The notes under the pieces are model-generated. The model made no database searches and was not told the origin of the DNA. It saw only the letters and a program-made list of their open reading frames with translations. From an uncultured Clostridia bacterium (lineage in GTDB: Bacteria; Bacillota; Clostridia; RGIG6154): 9,169 bases of DNA. Within the stretch, counting starts at the first letter, position 1. Each line of letters begins with the position of its first letter. This document shows positions 1 through 5,474 of the stretch, in pieces. The position numbers were made by a program, and so were the translations under genes. The stretch covers positions 1-9,169 of the forward strand of contig CAKSHV010000036.1 in the NCBI GenBank assembly GCA_934457515.1, read 5' to 3'.

Positions 1-745
1 GGTCTGCAACAAAATCGGCTATGGTAAAGTCGGTTTCGTGACCGACCGCCGAAATAATCGGAATTATAGAATCGTAAATCGCGCGCGCCACAATTTCTTC
101 GTTAAATGCCCACAGATCCTCTATCGAACCGCCGCCGCGCCCTGCAATAATCACATCGGCAAGGTGTGTTTCATTCACATAAGCAATCGCGTGCGCAATC
201 TGCGCCGCTGCGCCCTCTCCCTGCACCAAAACAGGGCAAACAACCACATGAGCTAACGGATATCTTCGTCCCAAAACATTTAAAATGTCACGGATTGCCG
301 CGCCTGTCGGCGATGTGACAACCGCAATTTTTTCGGGGAATGACGGAATCGGCTTTTTAATTCTTTCGTCAAACAAGCCTTCTTTTTCAAGCTTTTCTTT
401 TAACTGCTCAAACGCCACATACAGCGCGCCCACGCCGTCCGGCTGCATTGCCTCGATGTAAACCTGATACTGTCCCGCGCTTTCAAACACCGAAACGCGT
501 CCGAAAACCAGCACCTTCATGCCGTCCTCGGGCATGAATTTAAGCCTCTGTGCCGCCGAACGGAACATCACCGCCCGCACAGCACCGCCGCTGTCTTTCA
601 GCGTCATATACATGTGCCCCGAGGTGTGATTTTTAAAGTTTGAAATCTCGCCCTTAATCCACAGCCCCGAAAGCAGCAAATCGGTATCAAGCAGCCGCTT
701 TATGTAGGCATTCAGCTCCGAAACCGTCAGTGCTCTCTCATTCAC
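1..745 (-). CDS. xseA: Exodeoxyribonuclease VII large subunit, 3' part missing (runs off window start)
   Basis: This is the large, catalytic subunit of exonuclease VII, which with XseB degrades single-stranded DNA to oligonucleotides in the cytoplasm. My translation gives 248 residues with no stop before the window edge; the full family length is roughly 400 or more. An N-terminal OB-fold (about residues 5-100, with [20 protein letters not shown]) binds DNA. The start of the catalytic domain shows [10 protein letters not shown] (145-154), [16 protein letters not shown] (202-217) and [17 protein letters not shown] (232-248), all highly typical of XseA. The start is GTG at 745-743: it is the only in-frame start that keeps the conserved [11 protein letters not shown] beginning, and GAGGGAG lies 9 nt upstream. 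It overlaps the last 8 nt of nusB, which suggests translational coupling. In related genomes xseB usually follows; here that lies outside the window. Identity is essentially certain. Confidence 0.96.
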   Translation of the reverse strand, partial: MNERALTVSELNAYIKRLLDTDLLLSGLWIKGEISNFKNHTSGHMYMTLKDSGGAVRAVMFRSAAQRLKFMPEDGMKVLVFGRVSVFESAGQYQVYIEAMQPDGVGALYVAFEQLKEKLEKEGLFDERIKKPIPSFPEKIAVVTSPTGAAIRDILNVLGRRYPLAHVVVCPVLVQGEGAAAQIAHAIAYVNETHLADVIIAGRGGGSIEDLWAFNEEIVARAIYDSIIPIISAVGHETDFTIADFVAD

Positions 746-1160
746 TCTTTGCTTCTCCCTCTTCTTTTTTGCGCAAAATACCGCGCAAAAGTCCGTTTAC
801 AAAACCACCCGCCTTCGGCGAATCATAAACCTTGGCAAGCTCCACCGCCTCGTAAACCGATATGCTGTCCGGAATATCTTCTCTGTAATACATTTCATAA
901 ACCGCAAGGCGAAGCACCGCTTTGTCCACCTTGGAAATGCGGTTTAACGTCCAGCTTTTTGCCGCCTCGGCAAGCAGTTTATCTATTTTCTCCAAATTGT
1001 CAAAAACGCCTTTCACAACGTCTGTAATATATGCCTCATCTGCTTTGGTATAGCTGTATTCCTTAAAATAGTCTTCCAATGCCTGCTCGGTTGCATTGTT
1101 GTTAATATCCAGTTGAAAAAGCATTTTAAAGGCGCCGTCACGCGCTTCTTTTCGGCCCAT
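738..1160 (-). CDS. nusB: Transcription antitermination factor NusB
   Basis: NusB binds boxA RNA together with NusE (ribosomal protein S10) and supports processive transcription of rRNA operons. The 140-residue length is typical for the all-helical family. The protein starts [18 protein letters not shown], matching the N-terminal helix (R-x-x-A-x-x-x-L-F-Q-x-D), and continues with [16 protein letters not shown] (75-90), then [32 protein letters not shown] (99-130), the classic C-terminal signature. AGGAGG at 1174-1169 lies 8 nt before the ATG and overlaps the TAG stop of pncB, so translation is probably coupled. The 3' end overlaps xseA by 8 nt. The nusB-xseA order is common in Firmicutes; pncB directly upstream is less standard. 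The last ten residues are charged and poorly conserved in the family. Confidence 0.97.
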   Translation of the reverse strand: MGRKEARDGAFKMLFQLDINNNATEQALEDYFKEYSYTKADEAYITDVVKGVFDNLEKIDKLLAEAAKSWTLNRISKVDKAVLRLAVYEMYYREDIPDSISVYEAVELAKVYDSPKAGGFVNGLLRGILRKKEEGEAKSE

Positions 1161-1172
1161 GTGTCTTTCCTC

Positions 1173-2612
1173 CTAATTTTCCTCCAGTAATTTGTGCTTC
1201 ATATCCCAAAGCTTTTGGCTTAGGTCCACATAATAATTATGCGGATTTTCAAAACGTAATACCTCGTCCCACAGCGTTGCAATCTCTTTTTCGCAATACG
1301 CCTTGATTTCGTTCAAATCACGGTCGTGATAAATATATTTTCCCTTGTCAAACACCTGAACCAAGAGCTTGCGAACCTTAAAATCCGAAACGGTTTTCTT
1401 TTTCCAGGTATATTCGGGGTCAAACAGCGTATAGGGCTTGGTTTCATCGATTTCTTCATCAATCAGTGTTACCACATCGGCAATCGCCTTGTTTGTCTCT
1501 TTTTCATACAAGCGATACAGTGTTTTAATGCCCGGTGTGGTAATTTTGGAAACATTCTCGCTCTTTTTGATTTTCGGAATCATTTTTCCGTCTTTTTCAA
1601 CGGCAGTCAGCTTATACACGCCGCCGAACACCGGCTCGGATTTCGAAGTAATCAGCCGCTCGCCGACACCGAACGAGTTAATCTGCGCGCCCTGCGACAG
1701 GGTGTCGCGGATAATGTATTCGTCAAGCGAGTTCGACGCCATAATCGGGCAATCGGCAAAGCCCGCCTCATCCAAAATTTTTCGAGTCTTTTTGGTCAGA
1801 TACGTAATATCGCCGCTGTCAATGCGAACGCCCATCGGGCGGTTTCCCGTCGGCACAACGTATTCGTTAAACACTTTTATCGCATTCGGCAGGCCGGATT
1901 TTAACACGTTATAGGTATCAATCAAAAGCACACACTTATCGGGATATAAAGTCGCATAGGCTTTAAACGCCTCATACTCACTGTCAAATGCCTGCACCCA
2001 GCTGTGTGCCATGGTGCCGACCGCAGGAATTCCGTACATTTCCTCTGCGATGGTGCACGCCGTGCCCGCACAACCGCCGATGTATGCCGCGCGTGCGCCG
2101 AGCACTGCCGCATCCGACCCCTGTGCGCGCCGCGAACCGAATTCAAACACTGCTCTGCCGTCTGCCGCGCGGACAATGCGGTTCGCCTTGGTGGCGATTA
2201 AGCTTTGGTGGTTTACGGTAAGCAGAATCATGGTTTCCACAAACTGCGCCTGAATCATCGGGCCTTTCACAATCACAATCGGCTCCTGCGGAAAAATAGG
2301 TGTTCCCTCGGGCACAACCCAAATGTCGCACGCAAATTTAAAGTTTTCAAGATAGGCAAGGAATTTTTCGGAAAAGCACTTTTTGCTTCTTAAAAATTCA
2401 ATGTCCTCTTTGGTAAATTCCATGTTTTTAATATAATCGCAAAGCTGCTGCACGCCGACCATAATCGCAAATCCGCCGTCGTCAGGAATCTTGCGGAAAA
2501 ACATATCAAAACAACCGATTTGGTTTTCCATTCCGAATTCAAAATAGCCGTTTGCCATGGTGATTTCATAAAAATCTGTCAGCATGGTTAAGTTTAAACT
2601 CTGCTTGTTCAT
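1173..2612 (-). CDS. pncB: Nicotinate phosphoribosyltransferase
   Basis: This enzyme joins nicotinate and PRPP with ATP hydrolysis to make nicotinate mononucleotide, the entry step of NAD salvage (Preiss-Handler pathway) in the cytoplasm. The 479 residues show the family pattern: MLTDFYEITMANGYF near the N-terminus (10-24), FEFGSRRAQG (156-165), GTMAHSW (199-205) with His203 as the expected phosphorylated histidine, LLIDTYNVLKSG (229-240), GVRIDSGDITYL (261-272), MASNSLDEYII (291-301) and NSFGVGERL (312-320). The reading frame stays open 44 codons further upstream, to a TTG at 2744. I chose ATG 2612 because AAAGGAG lies 8 nt before it and because the extension would be translated through an intrinsic terminator. 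The stop overlaps the nusB Shine-Dalgarno, 12 nt before the nusB start. How it is transcribed is unclear because of the terminator upstream. Confidence 0.95.
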   Translation of the reverse strand: MNKQSLNLTMLTDFYEITMANGYFEFGMENQIGCFDMFFRKIPDDGGFAIMVGVQQLCDYIKNMEFTKEDIEFLRSKKCFSEKFLAYLENFKFACDIWVVPEGTPIFPQEPIVIVKGPMIQAQFVETMILLTVNHQSLIATKANRIVRAADGRAVFEFGSRRAQGSDAAVLGARAAYIGGCAGTACTIAEEMYGIPAVGTMAHSWVQAFDSEYEAFKAYATLYPDKCVLLIDTYNVLKSGLPNAIKVFNEYVVPTGNRPMGVRIDSGDITYLTKKTRKILDEAGFADCPIMASNSLDEYIIRDTLSQGAQINSFGVGERLITSKSEPVFGGVYKLTAVEKDGKMIPKIKKSENVSKITTPGIKTLYRLYEKETNKAIADVVTLIDEEIDETKPYTLFDPEYTWKKKTVSDFKVRKLLVQVFDKGKYIYHDRDLNEIKAYCEKEIATLWDEVLRFENPHNYYVDLSQKLWDMKHKLLEEN

Positions 2613-2620
2613 ACAAAAAT

Positions 2621-2627
2621 CTCCTTT
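2621..2627 (-). promoter_or_regulatory. Ribosome binding site fixing the pncB start
   Basis: AAAGGAG on the minus strand, 8 nt before ATG 2612. It is the only good Shine-Dalgarno in the long open frame and argues for the 479-residue form of pncB over the 523-residue extension. Confidence 0.8.
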
Positions 2628-2674
2628 GTCACCGCGCTTTTTTGCGGCATAATTTAGTAATCCCGATATTGAAC

Positions 2675-2699
2675 AAAAAAGGCGAGGTTTGTCCTCGCC
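2675..2699 (-). terminator. Intrinsic terminator upstream of pncB
   Basis: Reading the minus strand, GGCGAGG (2699-2693), loop ACAAA (2692-2688), CCTCGCC (2687-2681), then six T (2680-2675). The 7-bp GC-rich stem with an immediate T-tract is a textbook Rho-independent terminator in the minus direction; the plus direction has no T-tract. It lies more than 100 nt beyond the stop of the membrane-protein gene and 62 nt before the pncB start. It could either end the rsmE transcript or act as an attenuator in a pncB leader. Confidence 0.85.
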
Positions 2700-2813
2700 C
2701 ACACTGTCAAACAAATTTAACGGGGAGATGTTGCGTTTATCCAAAGCTGCAAAATCAATTTGTCTGCCCGCTTAAAAAATTTGCACACCAAGGCAGGCTG
2801 TCCCGCTTTGGCA
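2694..2813 (-). promoter_or_regulatory. Candidate structured leader upstream of pncB
   Basis: This non-coding stretch lies between the membrane-protein stop and the terminator. On the minus strand it contains a 7-bp inverted repeat, CCAAAGC (2811-2805) with GCTTTGG (2747-2741). Inside it is a 6-bp repeat, TGCAAA with TTTGCA, whose 3' arm directly abuts GCTTTGG. Further on, CTCCCC (2727-2722) can pair with GGGCGAG (2700-2694), the 5' arm of the terminator, leaving one bulged C. That pairing would exclude the terminator. No known riboswitch class was recognised, and I found no convincing promoter between the terminator and pncB. The function is inferred from position only; chance pairings are possible in a stretch this short. 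Confidence 0.3.
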
Positions 2814-3227
2814 TTATTTTTTCTTTTTGCCGTCGACTTTGTTCACACGAAGAAAATACACAACAAGTTCATAAATATACAAAACGCCGATGCATGCGCC
2901 AACCAATAAAATGCGGCGGGTCATATTGTTCAAATGCGGCAAATAGTTTCCGTACCGTAAAAATACGCCCGCTATGCACAAATATAAAAACATGAAAAAG
3001 TAGTAGCAGGTTCCTTTTTTCAAAACAAATTTACGAATTGCAAACCAAACGGCTGAAAGGCCTCCGGCTATGATAAACACCCAATAAATCGTAAGCGCTA
3101 AACTTGCCGTTGCCGCCCGTCCCGCTGCCTCCGAAAGATAAAACAGTCCGATTCCCGCAATCAGCGCATAGGTTGTTGAAAGCAAAAATCGGTTTACAAC
3201 CTGCTCGTTTTCCACTTTGTTTGCCAT
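2814..3227 (-). CDS. Small four-helix membrane protein of unknown function
   Basis: I do not recognise this 137-residue protein. Four hydrophobic segments are visible, at about residues 14-32, 44-64, 73-91 and 105-126, separated by short loops carrying basic residues (IRKFVLKKG at 64-72, MTRR at 102-105). It ends in a basic tail (GKKKK), which by the positive-inside rule would place both termini in the cytoplasm. It has no signal peptide, no obvious catalytic motif and no conserved cysteine pattern (Cys74, Cys84 and Cys112 lie in or near the predicted helices). AGGAGG lies about 9-10 nt before the ATG. It begins 20 nt after the rsmE stop and is probably cotranscribed with rsmE. It is a credible gene because of its Shine-Dalgarno, coherent hydrophobicity pattern and operon spacing, but its role cannot be inferred. 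Confidence 0.8.
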   Translation of the reverse strand: MANKVENEQVVNRFLLSTTYALIAGIGLFYLSEAAGRAATASLALTIYWVFIIAGGLSAVWFAIRKFVLKKGTCYYFFMFLYLCIAGVFLRYGNYLPHLNNMTRRILLVGACIGVLYIYELVVYFLRVNKVDGKKKK

Positions 3228-3247
3228 TGAAATTTTTCCTCCTAAAA

Positions 3248-3970
3248 TTAATCCAATTCACCTAAACAAAACATCACGACCGTTAAAAACACAATCGCTG
3301 CCGTTTCGGTTCTTAATATTCGTTTTCCCAGCGAAACCGTCTGCACACCGTGCGCCCGAAGCGTTTCTGTTTCTTTTTCCGAAAAGCCGCCCTCGGGTCC
3401 CACAAAAATGCCGACACTTTCTAAGTTTTCTGTTTTTTTCAGTGCTCTTGCCGCACTTATGGCTGTTTCTTTTTCATATGCACAAAGGGACAGGCTGCAC
3501 TTTTCAAGCATGCTTACCGCCTCCGAAAAGGAAACCGCGTCATAAATTTTCGGCACTTTCGGACGCTTACACTGCTTTGCCGCCTCGAACGCAATCCGCT
3601 GCCACCGCTCGGGTTTTCCCTCTTTTGCGACCGCATATTCGGTTGCAACCGGGACAACGGCATGCACGCCAAGCTCAACGCTTTTCTGAATCACAAGTTC
3701 CATCTTCGCGCCCTTTGAAAGGCCTGCAAACAAAATCACTTTCGTTTTCGGCTCGGATTCGTCCATTTTTCCTTCTTCCAAAGAAAGTGTTACCTCTGAT
3801 TTGGAAACGGTTGTGATTTCGGCAGGATAAGTCATGCCGCTGCCGTCGCAAACCTCAACCCTGTCGCCGACGGTAAGGCGCATAACGCGGCTGATGTGCT
3901 TTGCCTCATCGCCCGAAACCGAAATGCTTTTTTCATCACCTATTAAATTGTCCACAAAACATCTGTGCAT
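3248..3970 (-). CDS. rsmE: 16S rRNA (uracil-1498-N3)-methyltransferase RsmE
   Basis: RsmE uses S-adenosylmethionine to methylate N3 of U1498 in 16S rRNA, near the decoding centre of the small subunit. The 240-residue length is typical of this SPOUT-class (trefoil-knot) family. An N-terminal PUA-like RNA-binding region (MHRCFV, then DEAKHISRVMRLTVGD at 21-36) is followed by the knot domain, with QKSVELGV (95-102), QCKRPKVP (133-140), VGPEGGFSEKE (190-200) and SLGKRILRTETAA (213-225), which form the SAM-binding knot. The ATG at 3970 is supported by AAGGTGA just upstream and by the conserved M-x-R-F-F-V-like start. A strong promoter lies so close that the predicted leader is only a few nucleotides. 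It heads a probable two-gene unit with the four-helix membrane protein. Confidence 0.95.
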   Translation of the reverse strand: MHRCFVDNLIGDEKSISVSGDEAKHISRVMRLTVGDRVEVCDGSGMTYPAEITTVSKSEVTLSLEEGKMDESEPKTKVILFAGLSKGAKMELVIQKSVELGVHAVVPVATEYAVAKEGKPERWQRIAFEAAKQCKRPKVPKIYDAVSFSEAVSMLEKCSLSLCAYEKETAISAARALKKTENLESVGIFVGPEGGFSEKETETLRAHGVQTVSLGKRILRTETAAIVFLTVVMFCLGELD

Positions 3971-3983
3971 ACTTCACCTTTAA

Positions 3984-4012
3984 ATTTTACTATTTTCGAC
4001 CTGATTTGTCAA
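3984..4012 (-). promoter_or_regulatory. rsmE: Sigma-A-type promoter for rsmE
   Basis: On the minus strand: TTGACA (4012-4007), 17-nt spacer, TAAAAT (3989-3984). This is a perfect -35 and a 5-of-6 -10 at ideal spacing. The expected transcription start, around 3977, is only about 7 nt before the ATG, so the transcript would be nearly leaderless or the real start lies slightly upstream. The core resembles the promoter at 7726-7754 closely. Confidence 0.75.
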
Positions 4013-4040
4013 CCTAATTTTGAAAATTTTAATAATTCTA

Positions 4041-4069
4041 TTGCATATTTTGTGTTTTTGGATTATAAT
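4041..4069 (+). promoter_or_regulatory. Promoter for the zinc-ribbon/DUF2007 gene
   Basis: TTGCAT (4041-4046), 17-nt spacer, perfect TATAAT (4064-4069). The -35 matches consensus in only three positions, but the -10 and spacing are ideal. It lies back to back with the rsmE promoter, with 28 nt between the two -35 boxes, and predicts a leader of about 50 nt. That leader contains a small 5-bp hairpin, GGCTG/CAGCC (4092-4107), with a T-rich loop. Confidence 0.65.
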
Positions 4070-4129
4070 AAAGCTGATTTAACACAAAATCGGCTGTTTT
4101 TTCAGCCAAAAAGAAAGGCGGATTACATT

Positions 4130-4600
4130 ATGCCCTGGTGTCCCAAATGCAAAACCGAATACAATCCATCTGTCACAACCTGTCCCGACTGCGGACAAAC
4201 GCTTGTCGAAAAACTGCAAACCGAAGAAACCGATGTGTTTTCCGACCTCGGCGAACCGGTTAAGCTGACCGAAACAGCCGACGAGTTCGAGGCAGACGTT
4301 CTGCTTTCCAAGCTTGAGGCAAGCGGAATTCCCGCATTTTTAAGCTATTCCGGATTCGGTTCGGTTGCAAAAGTGTATTGCGGCAGAAGCAATTTTGCCG
4401 TTTCCGTTATGGTTCCCGCTTCGCTTTTAGACAAGGCAAAAGACGTGATTGCGCCAAACCAGGACTATGACTTTTCGGGCGTTGAAGAAATGGAAACACC
4501 CAAAATGCCGAAAAACACCGTTTTCGCGCGGCTGCTTTTATTGTTCCCCGCCTTGTTTGCTTTGATTATTTATCTCATCTATTATTTCATGAACAAATAA
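4130..4600 (+). CDS. Zinc-ribbon, DUF2007-like, membrane-anchored protein
   Basis: A 156-residue protein of unknown function and the only plus-strand gene in the window. The N-terminus is a short zinc ribbon, CPKC (4-7) and CPDC (18-21), expected to bind one zinc ion through four cysteines. Residues about 43-106 (EPVKLTETADEFEADVLLSK and on to VSVMVPASLLDKAKDVI) resemble the DUF2007 fold, described as a putative signal-transducing domain. After an acidic linker, residues about 133-153 form one transmembrane helix, followed by the short tail MNK. There is no N-terminal signal peptide, so it is probably tail-anchored with the ribbon in the cytoplasm. The open frame extends 55 codons further upstream, but that part covers the promoter, so I chose ATG 4130, with AAAGG 11 nt upstream. 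It is transcribed alone, between its own promoter and terminator. Confidence 0.85.
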   Translation: MPWCPKCKTEYNPSVTTCPDCGQTLVEKLQTEETDVFSDLGEPVKLTETADEFEADVLLSKLEASGIPAFLSYSGFGSVAKVYCGRSNFAVSVMVPASLLDKAKDVIAPNQDYDFSGVEEMETPKMPKNTVFARLLLLFPALFALIIYLIYYFMNK

Positions 4601-4610
4601 AAATTTGTAC

Positions 4611-4643
4611 GGACTGAAAAGCGTGAAGTTTTCAGTCCTTTTT
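4611..4643 (+). terminator. Strong intrinsic terminator after the DUF2007 gene
   Basis: GGACTGAAAA (4611-4620), 8-nt loop GCGTGAAG, TTTTCAGTCC (4629-4638), then TTTTT (4639-4643): a perfect 10-bp stem with a T-tract, 10 nt after the stop codon. In the minus direction the stem is followed, after several other bases, by a weaker T-run, so it may also help end the convergent HAD-phosphatase transcript. Confidence 0.9.
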
Positions 4644-4673
4644 ATTAAAAAGCCTTTTGCTTTCTTAACTTTT

Positions 4674-5456
4674 TTAGTCTTCGCAGCTCATAATTTTGCC
4701 GACGCCGTTTAACACATAAGTCGGCTTATACGGAAAGTTTGCAATCATTTCTTTTGAAGTGACACCGCTTAACACCAAAACCGTGTCGATTAATGACTCC
4801 AAGCCCGAAACAATATCGGTATCCATTCTGTCGCCCACAAATGCTGCCTCTAAGCTGTGGCAGTTAATCGCCTTAATCGCATGGCGAACCATTAACGGAT
4901 TGGGTTTTCCGACAAAATATGCCTTTTTGCCGGTTGCAATTTCAATGGGTGCAATCAGCGCACCGGTCGCGGGCATAATGCCGTGCTCGGTCGGACCCGT
5001 AATATCGGGGTTTGTCCCGATAAGCTTAGCCCCTTTGTTCACAAGTTCAATCGCTTTTTCAATTTTTTCAAAATTATAGGTTCTGGTATCGCCCATAACC
5101 ACATAGTCGGGATTCACGTCATTCATGGTAATTCCCTCGTTATAAAGCGCGTTCATCAGTCCCGCCTCGCCGATAACATAGGCGCTGCAATAGGGCTTTT
5201 GGTGCGCCAAAAATTCCGCCGTTGCAAGCGCGCTTGTGTAAAAATGCTTTTGCGGAACCGAAAGTCCCATGCGCTGCAGCTTTTGGCTAAGCTCGGCAGG
5301 CGTGCGCTCGGAGCTGTTGGTTAAAAAGATAAATTCTTTCTTGTTTTTCTGCAGCCACTCCACAAACTCTTTCACGCCGGGAAGTAAATTGTTGCCGTGA
5401 TAAATCACGCCGTCCATATCGCATATAAAGCCTTTTTTATTCTGTAATGCTCCCAA
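4674..5456 (-). CDS. HAD superfamily phosphatase, NagD-like (subclass IIA)
   Basis: A 260-residue HAD hydrolase of the NagD/AraL/phosphoglycolate-phosphatase type, which dephosphorylates small phosphorylated metabolites; the substrate cannot be read from sequence. All four HAD motifs are present: DMDGVIY with nucleophile Asp13 and acid/base Asp15, TNSS (46-49), Lys184 in VGKPNP, and GDRMDTD (208-214) for magnesium binding. The large segment between motifs II and III (about residues 70-180) is the C2-type cap that defines subclass IIA. The start is TTG at 5456, chosen because GGAGGAG lies 6 nt upstream and the first ATG in frame falls after the catalytic Asp13. It lies 18 nt behind the acyl-CoA synthetase and is the last gene of that operon. 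Such phosphatases are often promiscuous, so a link to acyl-CoA chemistry is only positional. Confidence 0.92.
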   Translation of the reverse strand: MGALQNKKGFICDMDGVIYHGNNLLPGVKEFVEWLQKNKKEFIFLTNSSERTPAELSQKLQRMGLSVPQKHFYTSALATAEFLAHQKPYCSAYVIGEAGLMNALYNEGITMNDVNPDYVVMGDTRTYNFEKIEKAIELVNKGAKLIGTNPDITGPTEHGIMPATGALIAPIEIATGKKAYFVGKPNPLMVRHAIKAINCHSLEAAFVGDRMDTDIVSGLESLIDTVLVLSGVTSKEMIANFPYKPTYVLNGVGKIMSCED

Positions 5457-5462
5457 GTGTTT

Positions 5463-5469
5463 CTCCTCC
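5463..5469 (-). promoter_or_regulatory. Ribosome binding site supporting a TTG start
   Basis: GGAGGAG on the minus strand, 6 nt before TTG 5456. Its strength and position make the TTG the convincing start of the HAD gene, where no suitable ATG exists. Confidence 0.8.
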
Positions 5470-5474
5470 GTATT

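Noticed and set aside
739..741. ATG overlapping the nusB stop (ATGA) as the xseA start
   Set aside because: In that frame translation stops after four sense codons; the XseA frame requires GTG at 745-743.
1326..1914. Overlapping plus-strand open frames of 150-190 codons opposite pncB
   Set aside because: They are antisense to a strongly conserved gene, have no recognisable domains, and owe their openness to codon use on the other strand.
2613..2744. 44-codon N-terminal extension of pncB from a TTG at 2744
   Set aside because: There is no Shine-Dalgarno before the TTG, the extension crosses an intrinsic terminator, and the conserved protein begins near MNKQSLNLTMLTDFYE, with a good ribosome binding site before ATG 2612.
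3217..3816. 199-codon plus-strand open frame opposite rsmE
   Set aside because: Its composition is low-complexity (rich in P, R, F and S), it is antisense to all of the RsmE motifs, and it starts inside the upstream gene; it is a shadow frame.
4092..4107. Hairpin GGCTG-TTTTTT-CAGCC as a terminator or attenuator in the DUF2007 leader
   Set aside because: The stem is only 5 bp and is followed by A residues on the plus strand and by no proper T-tract on the minus strand; it is too weak to call.
3965..4129. 55-codon N-terminal extension of the zinc-ribbon protein
   Set aside because: It covers the -35, -10 and predicted leader of the gene and overlaps the rsmE start; the extra residues look like translated AT-rich non-coding DNA.
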